From: an uncultured Eubacteriales bacterium
GTDB lineage: Bacteria; Bacillota; Clostridia; Oscillospirales; Oscillospiraceae
Assembly (NCBI GenBank): GCA_900555735.1
Contig: USMI01000026.1
Span: 1 to 17,061, forward strand
Length of the DNA: 17,061 nt
Direction of reading: 5' to 3'
Under the pieces are notes generated by a model. It made no database searches and was not told the DNA's origin. It worked only from the letters and a program-made list of their open reading frames with translations. Position numbers and translations under genes: made by a program. Shown here piece by piece: positions 1-6,346 of the stretch (positions within the stretch are counted from its first letter, which is position 1; every line of letters starts with the position of its first letter).

Positions 1-55
1 ATACCATCTATGTGAGAAAAAGCCCAGCTGTTGCTGGACTTTTTCGACAGACTGA
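1..55. repeat. 55-bp repeat, left copy (inverted relative to the right end)
   Basis: Bases 1-55 are the exact reverse complement of bases 17007-17061; identity stops at base 56. Inside lies a hairpin with arms 17-28 and 33-44 (AAAAAG, one G-U type pair, CCAGC/GCTGG) that ends in T-runs on both strands. Read outward from the neighbouring genes, both copies begin TCAGTCTGTCG directly after a unique GC-rich hairpin. This looks like a dispersed terminator module. That the identity is exactly 55 bases and touches both window edges also fits an assembler breaking a contig at a repeated 55-mer (inference). Confidence 0.9.
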
Positions 56-81
56 CGCGGCACGCATCAGCGTGCCGCGTC
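17..81 (-). terminator. Compound terminator of the MATE gene
   Basis: Two hairpins follow the MATE stop codon. The first has a perfect 11-bp GC-rich stem (54-64 with 71-81, loop CATCAG). The second (17-28 with 33-44) ends in a run of T on the minus strand and lies in the 55-bp repeat. The first lacks its own T-run in this direction, so termination probably depends on the second. Confidence 0.75.
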
Positions 82-101
82 CTTTCTGTTTTCAAAGCCT
101 G

Positions 102-1505
102 TCAGGCCTCATGCGTATGGGTCAGATGGTGGTGCTTTGATGCGAAGCCTTCCTTGCGGTACAGCTTGCGCAGCATAAAGAAGTAGCACACCAGATGGGC
201 CAGGAATGTCAGACCCCATGAAATGGGATACGACCAGTAGATGGTCTCCGGCGTGTGGAACTGGGGCACTTGGAAAATGGTGGCGATCCATACCACGCGG
301 AAGGCGCAGGCGCCCAGCAGCGTGACGATCATGGGGGTGACGGAATAGCCAATGCCTCGAATGGAGCCGACGATCACATCCATCAGGCCGCACAGGATGT
401 AGGGCAGGAACATGATGGTGACGCGCACCATACCGGCGGCCACCACCGCATCGCTGTTGGAGTAGATGTGCAGCAGCTGCGGACCGAAGAAATAGCCCAG
501 CAGGCCGCCCACCACTGCCACGGAGGCCGAGCAGGCGGCGGAGCACAAAGCAATGGGCTTCAGCCGCTCCAGATTGCCCGCGCCGTAGTTCTGGCTGGTA
601 AAGGCCATATTCGCCTGACAAAAGGCGTTGCAGGCCACATAGATGAAGCCCTCGATATTGCTGGCGGCGGTGTTTCCGGAAATGACCGTCTCGCCGAAGC
701 TGTTGATGGACGCCTGAATGATGACATTGGACAGGGAGAAGGCCACGCCCTGAATACCGGAGGGAATGCCGATCTCCAGAATCTGCCACAGCCGGGGCAG
801 GGTAATGCGCAGCTCCCGCAGCTCAAGGCGGATGTCGCCCTCCTCATGCATCAGGCATCGCACCACCAGAAAGGCGGACAGACACTGGCTGACCACCGTG
901 GCGATGGCCACGCCCGCCACGTCCATCTGGAACACAATCACCAGCAACAGGTTCAGCGCCACGTTGACAATACCGGCGGCGATCAGGTAGTACAGAGGCC
1001 GCCGGGTGTCGCCCACAGAGCGCAGCAACGCCGCACCGAAGTTATAGAGCATGGCGGCGGGCATGCCCAGAAAGTAGATCCGCAGGTAAAGGGCCGCCAG
1101 CGGCAGGATGGAGTCCGGCACCTGCATCAGGTGCAGCAGCGGGCGGGCCGTGGTGACGCCCACCACCGCCAGCAGCAGGCCGCTGAGGAAGGCCAGCAGG
1201 ATGGAGGTATGTACCGTCTGGCGCAGGCCCTCCCGGTTGCCCGCGCCGGTATAGCGGGCCGCCAGAATGTTGGCACCCACGGACAGTCCCACGAACAGGT
1301 TCACCATCAGGTTGATGAGGGCGGCATTAGAGCCCACGGCGGCCAGAGAGTTGTCTCCGGCGAATTTGCCCACCACCACGATATCCGCCGCGTTGAACAG
1401 CAGCTGCAATACGCTGGAGCACATCAGCGGCAGGGCGAAGGTCAATATTTTCGGCAGCAGCTTACCGCTGCACATGTCGATCTCATAGCGGTTGGTACGG
1501 GCCAT
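102..1505 (-). CDS. MATE family multidrug/cation efflux transporter
   Basis: A 467-residue integral membrane protein of the MATE family, which exports drugs or metabolites in exchange for Na+ or H+. The length is usual for the family and about twelve hydrophobic segments are visible, in two related halves; both carry the family's pattern of a helix starting near GxP (LTFALPLMCSSVLQ near residue 22, and IGIPSGIQG in the second half). The start is the ATG at 1505, because AAGGAGG lies 8 bases upstream; an open frame reaches 32 codons further but that part is made of the upstream repeat and holds the ribosome binding site. The C-terminus is histidine-rich (HHHLTHTHEA). It is a single gene with its own terminator; no clear promoter was found immediately upstream. 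The substrate cannot be told from sequence. Confidence 0.93.
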   Translation of the reverse strand: MARTNRYEIDMCSGKLLPKILTFALPLMCSSVLQLLFNAADIVVVGKFAGDNSLAAVGSNAALINLMVNLFVGLSVGANILAARYTGAGNREGLRQTVHTSILLAFLSGLLLAVVGVTTARPLLHLMQVPDSILPLAALYLRIYFLGMPAAMLYNFGAALLRSVGDTRRPLYYLIAAGIVNVALNLLLVIVFQMDVAGVAIATVVSQCLSAFLVVRCLMHEEGDIRLELRELRITLPRLWQILEIGIPSGIQGVAFSLSNVIIQASINSFGETVISGNTAASNIEGFIYVACNAFCQANMAFTSQNYGAGNLERLKPIALCSAACSASVAVVGGLLGYFFGPQLLHIYSNSDAVVAAGMVRVTIMFLPYILCGLMDVIVGSIRGIGYSVTPMIVTLLGACAFRVVWIATIFQVPQFHTPETIYWSYPISWGLTFLAHLVCYFFMLRKLYRKEGFASKHHHLTHTHEA

Positions 1506-1540
1506 AGGTGGGTTCCTCCTTATATATTTATAGAGTGTTT

Positions 1541-2109
1541 CGTCCCTGCGGGGACGAGGTACTTTTGGCCGTTGTCCCAAAATGCCTGTTGCGGTTCCCA
1601 AAATTTCTGCGCTGCCTCACGGCGGACGCTTGAAATTTTGACCGCAGCCACTCGTTCACCTCGCTGTATCTGCCACAGGCAGCGCTCGGATCGCTCCCCC
1701 AAAAAAGAGCAGCTTAAACCTGCGGTTTAAGGATCCGCGCACGCTGTTTTGCATTGCAAATTTGCGGTCTTTTACCACGCGTTTGCGGAAAATATTTGAT
1801 ATCGCTGCGTATGACGCATTGACGTCCTTCTTGCGCCGCTGCCGCTGATAGTATCAACGGTAGAAGCAACAGCGTTGTTCGGCGTAGGCATCAGCGGCAG
1901 CGACACTGGTGCTGAGACGATCCTTTTATCGAATCGAAAAAGGAAATCTTCCGTAAACGTGTGGTACGCAGCAGCAAATCTGCACAATACATAGCGCGCA
2001 CGGAGGTGAAGGAACCGGAGGTTCCTTCCGGTGCTTTTGCCTACTTTTGTCACTGTTGACAAAAGTAGGTCGCGCCGGGGCGCGAAACACCCCTCCCCCG
2101 CCTAATCAG
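1541..2109. repeat. Hairpin-rich intergenic stretch, probable dispersed repeat
   Basis: About 570 bases between the MATE start and the next promoter hold no convincing gene. Perfect inverted repeats are packed in: 1541-1546/1551-1556; 1713-1720/1724-1731; 1837-1849/1890-1902 (13 bp around a 40-base loop); 2008-2016/2020-2028; and 2040-2052/2057-2069 (13-bp stem, 4-base loop). Short open frames on the minus strand (1520-1702 and 1772-2062) lack ribosome binding sites and have low-complexity, S/T/R-rich translations. The composition and structure fit a multi-copy intergenic element of gut Clostridia. That it is repeated elsewhere in the genome is inference. Confidence 0.5.
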
Positions 2110-2161
2110 TCCAACTATCATATCATCTTTTAACAAAAATGCAACACCCTTTTTGTATTTC

Positions 2162-2191
2162 TTGACAAAATATCCCATCCTCCCCTATAAT
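2162..2191 (+). promoter_or_regulatory. Sigma-A type promoter
   Basis: TTGACA (2162-2167) and TATAAT (2186-2191), both perfect, with an 18-base spacer, 34 bases before the ATG of the PF06541-type gene. Confidence 0.85.
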
Positions 2192-2225
2192 AAAAGCACT
2201 ACTACTGACGCAAGAGGTGCCGCTT

Positions 2226-3101
2226 ATGACATGGACGCTGCTGTGCCAGCTGATCGTGCTGTTTTTCGTGTTCTCCGTGCTGGGCTGGATGATGGAGGTC
2301 ACGCTGAAATACATCCAGTACCACCGGTTCATCAACCGGGGGTTCCTCATCGGCCCCTACTGCCCCATTTACGGCAGCGGCGTGGTGCTGGTGACGGTGC
2401 TGGTGGGCGGCCTGATCGGTATTCGCGGCGGTACGCCGGGTGAGGTGTTTCTGGCGGGCTTCTTTATCTGCGGCGGACTGGAGTATTTCATCAGCTGGTA
2501 CATGGAGAAGGCGTTCCATGCCCGCTGGTGGGATTACAGCCGCAAGCCCATGAACCTGAATGGCCGCGTATGGATCGGCAACCTGATGCTGTTCGGTCTG
2601 GCCAGTGTGGTGATCGTGCTGTGGATCGACCCGCTGTACTTCCGCATCATTGAAAAGCTCCCCCTGTTCTGGCTGCATTTCGCCGCCATCGCCATCGTGG
2701 CGCTGCTGGTGTCGGACTGCGTCATCTCCCATGTGCTGATGGGCATTGTCCGCAAGGAGATCGACGCGCAGGAGGGCGACAGCACCGAGGAGATCAGCCG
2801 CCGCGTTCACGAGCTGCTGCGTGACCGGAATCTGTTCCTGCGCCGTATCCATCAGGCGTATCCCGAGCTGCAGGCCCATCCCCGTGCCATGGTGGAGCGG
2901 CTGAAGCAGGCCCGGCAGGAGTTCAAGGCGTCCAACCGCCGGGTAAAGGAACTGCTGGACGAGCTGACCCGCCGCCGGAAGAACGGCGAGGCGCTGGAGG
3001 AGATCACCGCCCGTCTGGATGCCGCTGCCGCCGCCATGAAGGAGCGCCGCGACAAGCTGCGTGAGCTGGAGCATAAGTTCCGCCGGAAGGAAGAAGAATA
3101 A
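2226..3101 (+). CDS. PF06541-type (putative ABC-transporter type IV, CmpB-like) membrane protein
   Basis: A 291-residue protein. Residues 1-175 hold about five membrane segments and the family signature: GWxxE near 20, NRGFLIGPYCPIYG at 37-50, LEYFISWYMEK at 85-95 and WWDYSRKPMNLNGRVWIGN at 101-119. Residues 180-291 form a highly charged Arg/Glu-rich helical tail predicted to be a cytoplasmic coiled coil. Despite the family name, no ATPase or binding protein is nearby, so a transport role is not supported here; the function is unknown. The ATG at 2226 is chosen over a GTG at 2217 because AAGAGG sits just before it and the GTG would overlap that site. It has its own consensus promoter and a strong terminator shared with the convergent neighbour. 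Confidence 0.85.
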   Translation: MTWTLLCQLIVLFFVFSVLGWMMEVTLKYIQYHRFINRGFLIGPYCPIYGSGVVLVTVLVGGLIGIRGGTPGEVFLAGFFICGGLEYFISWYMEKAFHARWWDYSRKPMNLNGRVWIGNLMLFGLASVVIVLWIDPLYFRIIEKLPLFWLHFAAIAIVALLVSDCVISHVLMGIVRKEIDAQEGDSTEEISRRVHELLRDRNLFLRRIHQAYPELQAHPRAMVERLKQARQEFKASNRRVKELLDELTRRRKNGEALEEITARLDAAAAAMKERRDKLRELEHKFRRKEEE

Positions 3102-3140
3102 AAGAAAGGCGATGCTGACAGCATCGCCTTTCTTTTATTC
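3096..3140. terminator. Bidirectional terminator between convergent genes
   Basis: A perfect 21-bp stem (3096-3116 with 3120-3140, loop GAC), A-rich on one side and T-rich on the other, so it can stop transcription in both directions. It contains the stop codons of both flanking genes (TAA at 3099-3101 on + and at 3135-3137 on -). Confidence 0.92.
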
Positions 3141-3371
3141 CCGCCACAGCTCTCCGTCCCGGTCGAAGGAAACCTGTATGGTGTTCTGCGAGGCACTCTC
3201 CTTCCCTTCCAGCGCCGCGTGAAGCGCCGTCAGGTCCTTCATGGCCCCGGCCAGCTCCCGGATCTCCCGCACGGCGGTCTCACCGCCGGACATATTGGCG
3301 GCGGTCTCCGCGCAGGCACGGCTCAGCTGTGCCGCCGCACGCTTCATATAGCGTTCCCATGCCGATGGCAT
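3135..3371 (-). CDS. Small hypothetical protein (78 aa)
   Basis: A 78-residue, probably helical and soluble protein, with a charged amphipathic middle (REIRELAGAMKDLTALHAALEGKE, split across residues about 35-58) and a short C-terminal beta-like tail, IQVSFDRDGELWRE. No catalytic motif or membrane segment is visible. Its ATG comes 3 bases after the stop codon of the upstream 54-residue gene, with GGGGAG as ribosome binding site, so the two are translationally coupled. The helical segment followed by a short valine/phenylalanine strand resembles small proteins seen in clostridial prophages, but I do not recognise the family and give no function. Confidence 0.65.
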   Translation of the reverse strand: MPSAWERYMKRAAAQLSRACAETAANMSGGETAVREIRELAGAMKDLTALHAALEGKESASQNTIQVSFDRDGELWRE

Positions 3372-3374
3372 CGC

Positions 3375-3539
3375 TCACTCCCCTTTCACCAGATACGGCG
3401 CGAAAAACTGCGCCGCGTAGTCGCTCAGGCAGTCCCGGCAGAGGGACTTCCCGTTGATAAAGTAGTACGGCTCGTCGGTATAAATTTCGCCGCCGCACAG
3501 GGTACATTCGGCGGCTGCGCCGCCTGCGTAAGGCTCCAT
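3375..3539 (-). CDS. Small CxxC/CxxC zinc-ribbon-like protein (54 aa)
   Basis: A 54-residue open frame opened by a very good ribosome binding site (AAGGAGG, 7 bases before the ATG at 3539). Two CxxC knuckles, C12-x2-C15 (CTLCGG) and C34-x2-C37 (CRDC), are 18 residues apart, a layout that binds one zinc ion in small zinc ribbons and LIM-like knuckles. Between them is an aromatic stretch (DEPYYFINGKSL). The tail is short and not obviously DNA-binding. It is the first gene of a pair with the 78-residue protein. The metal site is inferred from cysteine spacing; the partner or nucleic acid it binds is unknown. Confidence 0.72.
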   Translation of the reverse strand: MEPYAGGAAAECTLCGGEIYTDEPYYFINGKSLCRDCLSDYAAQFFAPYLVKGE

Positions 3540-3619
3540 GCCGTCACCTCCTTACCGTATGGCGGCGAAAGCGGCCTGCGTTGCCTGATCCCGGGCAACA
3601 CAAGCGCTCCGGCATATAA

Positions 3620-3647
3620 AAAAGCCACGGCAGCAGCCGTGGCTTTT
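3620..3647 (-). terminator. Terminator of the Nudix/membrane-protein unit
   Basis: Stem 3620-3631 with 3636-3647 (12 bp, AAAAGCCACGGC/GCCGTGGCTTTT, loop AGCA), followed on the minus strand by a run of six T. It lies 16 bases after the stop codon at 3664. Confidence 0.88.
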
Positions 3648-3663
3648 CAGTGTCTATGCGTTC

Positions 3664-3924
3664 TCAGGCGGCAAAGCCGCGGATCTCCATGAGGCCCACG
3701 ATGATCTGCAGCAGCGCGAAGGCCAGCAGCAGTACGCCCGCCGCCTTGCGGGACTTCTGCTTCTGGGCGATGTAGCCCATACCCAGCAGGCCCATGGCGA
3801 TGGCCAGCGCGATGGCGGCCAGACCGGGGATGTACAGCACGTTTGCCTTACGCAGCACCCAGAAGATCACCGCTACCACCAGCAGGATCAGTTCGATCAG
3901 CGTTCTGCTGTCCAATTTCTTCAT
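3664..3924 (-). CDS. Small membrane protein (86 aa), unknown function
   Basis: An 86-residue protein with three hydrophobic segments (about residues 9-25, 31-55 and 64-82) separated by short basic loops (RKAN, QKQKSRK), so it should sit in the cytoplasmic membrane. The start at 3924 (MKKLDSRT) is chosen because GGAGGA lies 9 bases upstream; a further ATG at 3942 would overlap that site. It follows the Nudix gene by 74 bases on the same strand and shares its terminator, so cotranscription is likely. A weak TATAAA-like box lies in the gap, so an own promoter is possible. No family recognised. Confidence 0.72.
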   Translation of the reverse strand: MKKLDSRTLIELILLVVAVIFWVLRKANVLYIPGLAAIALAIAMGLLGMGYIAQKQKSRKAAGVLLLAFALLQIIVGLMEIRGFAA

Positions 3925-3998
3925 ATGTTCCATTCCTCCCATGGCTTCATTACTTTATATAGTAACGGATGAAAGGCAAAAACACAAGGCTTTTCCCG

Positions 3999-4532
3999 TC
4001 AGAGGCACAAATTTTTCGCTTTCAGCGCCGCGCACACCGTTTTGGCGTCGGTGATCTCGCCGGACATGCAGTGCTCCACCAGCTCCGCCAGCGGCATCCG
4101 CTCCAGCGACAGGAACTCATCGTCGTCGGGATGGGTCTCGCCGTAGTGAAGGCCCCGGGCCAGATAGAGATACAGCACCTCGTCATAGCAGCCCGGCGAG
4201 GCGATCAGCTGTCCCATAGGCAGCCAGTGGTCGGCAGTAGCGCCGGTCTCCTCCTTCAGCTCACGCTGGGCGGTAACGAAGGGCTCCTCCCCTTTTTCCC
4301 GCTTGCCTGCCGGGATCTCCAGCAGTGTGCGGCCAAAGGCATAGCGATACTGCCGCACCAGCAGCACGGTGCCGTCCTCCTCCAGCGCCAGAATGCCAAC
4401 GCCGCCGGGGTGCTCCACCACCTCACGCACGGAGGTGTGGCCATTGGGCAGCAGCACCTCGTCCCGCCGCACACGGATGATGCGGCCCTTGTAGATCTCC
4501 TGCGAGGTCAGTGTTTTTTCCGTCATATCCAT
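3999..4532 (-). CDS. Nudix hydrolase, ADP-ribose pyrophosphatase type
   Basis: A 177-residue enzyme that hydrolyses ADP-ribose or a similar nucleoside diphosphate sugar to AMP plus a sugar phosphate, a housekeeping clean-up role in the cytoplasm. The Nudix box is perfect (residues 76-98: GKREKGE, seven residues, RELKEETGA), giving the Mg2+-binding glutamates. A proline 16 residues after the box's second glycine (P113, in LIASPGCYDE) is the known signature of the ADP-ribose subgroup. The N-terminal strand region (IYKGRIIRVRRDEVLLPNG) is also typical. The start at 4532 is set by GGGAGG 9 bases upstream. The gene has its own promoter, divergent from that of smpB. Confidence 0.9.
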   Translation of the reverse strand: MDMTEKTLTSQEIYKGRIIRVRRDEVLLPNGHTSVREVVEHPGGVGILALEEDGTVLLVRQYRYAFGRTLLEIPAGKREKGEEPFVTAQRELKEETGATADHWLPMGQLIASPGCYDEVLYLYLARGLHYGETHPDDDEFLSLERMPLAELVEHCMSGEITDAKTVCAALKAKNLCL

Positions 4533-4563
4533 AAGGGGTCTCCTCCCGTCATTTGATGGGGAC

Positions 4564-4592
4564 AGTATAGCAGATATCATGACGGTGCGCAA
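4564..4592 (-). promoter_or_regulatory. Promoter of the Nudix gene
   Basis: On the minus strand TTGCGC (4587-4592) and TATACT (4564-4569) are 17 bases apart, upstream of the Nudix start at 4532. Confidence 0.75.
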
Positions 4593-4633
4593 GCCGTCCT
4601 GCCAAAACGTCGACAGGATCCCTGCCTTTCTCC

Positions 4634-4662
4634 TTGCAATTCCCTGCAAAATATGCTATACT
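4634..4662 (+). promoter_or_regulatory. Promoter of smpB
   Basis: TTGCAA (4634-4639) and TATACT (4657-4662) with a 17-base spacer, 33 bases before the smpB start. The two divergent promoters of this gap share the sequence GCTATACTGTC. Confidence 0.8.
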
Positions 4663-4695
4663 GTCTATCCAGTCCGAGGAAAGGAGGGACTTGCC

Positions 4696-5163
4696 ATGGC
4701 GAAAAGCGGCGGCACCAAGACCGCAGCCCAGAACCGTAAAGCGTTTCACGACTATTTCGTGGAGGACCGCTACGAGGCCGGTATCGAGCTGGCCGGCACC
4801 GAGGTCAAGTCCATCCGGGGCGGACAGCTGAACCTGAAGGACAGCTACTGCGCCACCACCAAGGAGGGCGAGCTGATGGTGTACAACATGCACATCTCGC
4901 CCTACGACAAGGGCAACATCTTCAACCGCGACCCCGACCGGCCCAAGCGCCTTCTAATGCACAAGCGGGAGATCCGCAAACTGCACGAGCTGCAAAAGCT
5001 GGACGGCTACGCCCTGATCCCCCTGAGCGTCTATTTCAAGAACGGTCTTGTAAAGGTGGAGCTGGGCGTATGCAAGGGCAAGAAAAACTACGACAAGCGG
5101 CAATCTATTGCCGAGCGGGACGCCAAGCGTGAAATGGATCGCGCCCGAAAGGAACGCTATTAA
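4696..5163 (+). CDS. smpB: SsrA-binding protein SmpB
   Basis: A 155-residue small basic protein that binds the tRNA-like end of tmRNA and carries it into stalled ribosomes (trans-translation). Recognisable SmpB signatures in order: NRKAFHDYFVEDRYEAGIEL (about 13-32), GTEVKSIRGGQLNLKDSY (34-51), the HISPY segment near 65, RLLMHKREI (85-93), and the C-terminal basic tail GKKNYDKRQSIAERDAKRE, whose helix enters the mRNA channel. The length is standard. The start at 4696 is set by AAAGGAGG 8-9 bases upstream; the frame is open further upstream but has no such site. It is followed by a cyclophilin gene after 25 bases and then by its partner RNA, ssrA. Confidence 0.97.
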   Translation: MAKSGGTKTAAQNRKAFHDYFVEDRYEAGIELAGTEVKSIRGGQLNLKDSYCATTKEGELMVYNMHISPYDKGNIFNRDPDRPKRLLMHKREIRKLHELQKLDGYALIPLSVYFKNGLVKVELGVCKGKKNYDKRQSIAERDAKREMDRARKERY

Positions 5164-5188
5164 AAAGTATACAAAGGAGGAGCATCCT

Positions 5189-5722
5189 ATGGAAAATAAC
5201 CCCATTGTCACCATCGAAATGGAGGACGGCGGCGTCATCAAGGCGGAGCTGTACCCCGATATCGCGCCCCAGAGCGTGTACAACTTCATCTCTCTGGCCA
5301 ACAGCGGCTACTATGACGGCCTGATCTTCCACCGCTGCATCTACGGCTTCATGATTCAGGGCGGCTGCCCCCTAGGCAACGGCATGGGCGGCCCCGGCTA
5401 CTGCATCAAGGGTGAGTTCAAGTCCAACGGCGTCAACAACGACCTGCGCCACACCCGCGGCGTGCTGAGCATGGCCCGCACCATGATCCCCGACAGCGCC
5501 GGCAGCCAGTTCTTCATCATGCACAAGGACGCGCCCCATCTGGACGGTGAATACGCTGCCTTCGGCATGGTCACCGAGGGTCTGGATGTGGTGGACGCCA
5601 TCGCCTCCGCGCCCCGCAACATGATGACCAACAAGCCCAAGAAGGATCAGCGCATGGTCAAAGTGCGCGTGGACACCAAGGGCGTTGACTATCCCGAGCC
5701 GGACAAGCTGCCGGAGCGGTAA
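5189..5722 (+). CDS. Peptidyl-prolyl cis-trans isomerase, cyclophilin type
   Basis: A 177-residue cytoplasmic cyclophilin (no signal peptide) that speeds proline isomerisation during protein folding. Family motifs are all visible: IFHRC with the catalytic arginine R49, FMIQGGCPLGNGMGGPGY (54-71), the long GEF insertion typical of bacterial members, GVLSMAR (91-97), SAGSQFFIM (103-111) and the FGMVTEGLDVVDAIA end (125-139). The start at 5189 is set by AAAGGAGG 7 bases upstream. It lies between smpB and ssrA with a short gap to smpB, so it is probably on the smpB transcript. Confidence 0.95.
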   Translation: MENNPIVTIEMEDGGVIKAELYPDIAPQSVYNFISLANSGYYDGLIFHRCIYGFMIQGGCPLGNGMGGPGYCIKGEFKSNGVNNDLRHTRGVLSMARTMIPDSAGSQFFIMHKDAPHLDGEYAAFGMVTEGLDVVDAIASAPRNMMTNKPKKDQRMVKVRVDTKGVDYPEPDKLPER

Positions 5723-5761
5723 CGCAAGAACCAACACGGTTTCAATTCCCCAGACCCCTCC

Positions 5762-5780
5762 CCCGCCCGGCTCCGGGCGG
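5762..5780 (+). promoter_or_regulatory. GC-rich hairpin directly before tmRNA
   Basis: CCCGCCCG and CGGGCGGG form an 8-9 bp stem with a 2-4 base loop, ending about 7 bases before the mature tmRNA 5' end. There is no T-run, so it is not a classical terminator. It could be a processing signal in the tmRNA precursor or a pause site. No separate tmRNA promoter was found, which fits readthrough from smpB and processing. Confidence 0.5.
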
Positions 5781-5787
5781 GCTATAC

Positions 5788-6136
5788 GGGGGCGTACTGG
5801 TTTCGACGGGGGTGTGGAGACCGGATAAGCGGGCGGTGGCGCCTGACCACCATACAACGGGCAAATTAAAATTAACTGACAACACTAATACTGTTGCCGT
5901 CGCTGCTTAACGCAGTGACCGTCTGAACCGGAGCGGCCACCGGCCGGGGAAGGCGTCGTTTAGGTGGCGTCCGTGAGGCGGGTAAGAGTTGCCCCGCCCA
6001 CGCATCATGACTCTACTGAATCGCCGCGTCTGTTGCGTGCCGCGTCGAGGAGGGAATGTTTCAATCGTAACTGCGCCCGGAGAAAGTCCTGTTAAAGCGC
6101 TTTCGGACAGGGGTTCGACTCCCCTCGCCTCCACCA
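5788..6136 (+). ncRNA. ssrA: Transfer-messenger RNA (tmRNA)
   Basis: About 349 nt. The 5' end GGGGGCG pairs with the 3' CGCCTCC, including the G3-U wobble that alanyl-tRNA synthetase recognises; it is followed by the invariant TACTGGTTTCGAC. The T-arm (AGGGG-TTCGACT-CCCCT) and an encoded CCA (6134-6136) complete the tRNA-like end. The tag frame is 5860-5910: resume codon GGC, then peptide GKLKLTDNTNTVAVAA and TAA. With the charged alanine this gives a 17-residue tag ending AVAA, a protease signal. The glycine resume codon is as in B. subtilis. One-piece (not permuted), with pseudoknot-forming GC-rich segments after the tag. It acts with SmpB to free stalled ribosomes. Confidence 0.97.
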
Positions 6137-6142
6137 AAAGAG

Positions 6143-6178
6143 AAAATCCCGCAGACACAACGCTTGCGGGATTTTTTC
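6143..6178 (+). terminator. Terminator of ssrA
   Basis: Stem 6143-6153 with 6165-6175 (AAAATCCCGCA/TGCGGGATTTT), followed by T-rich sequence, beginning 7 bases after the tmRNA CCA. Confidence 0.9.
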
Positions 6179-6301
6179 TTGTATTTATGCGCATTTGCGG
6201 CGTTTTTGCTCTGCATCTATCTGCAAATACCCCGACATTTCAAATACTTTCCAGACGGACTTAACCTGCCATTTTGACAACAAAATGACAACGCAGTTCT
6301 G

Positions 6302-6330
6302 TTTACGGATATACCCGCTATTGATATAAC
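6302..6330 (+). promoter_or_regulatory. Possible promoter of the orphan gene
   Basis: TTTACG (6302-6307) and TATAAC (6325-6330) with a 17-base spacer, 17 bases before the ATG at 6347. The rest of the 6179-6346 gap is AT-rich and holds nothing else I can identify; a TTGACA at 6274-6279 has no good -10 partner. Confidence 0.5.
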
Positions 6331-6346
6331 ACTATCAGGAGACTGT

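Noticed and set aside
255..1730. A 491-codon open frame on the plus strand over the MATE gene
   Set aside because: Antisense shadow: its translation is rich in H, Q, G and D without hydrophobic core, has no ribosome binding site, and the minus-strand MATE protein is unmistakable.
1772..2062. A 96-codon minus-strand frame in the intergenic mosaic
   Set aside because: No ribosome binding site, low-complexity S/T/R-rich translation, and its frame passes through several perfect hairpins. Treated as part of a repeat.
3280..3507. A 75-codon minus-strand frame over the small CxxC gene
   Set aside because: R/L-rich shadow that overlaps two better frames, both of which have ribosome binding sites.
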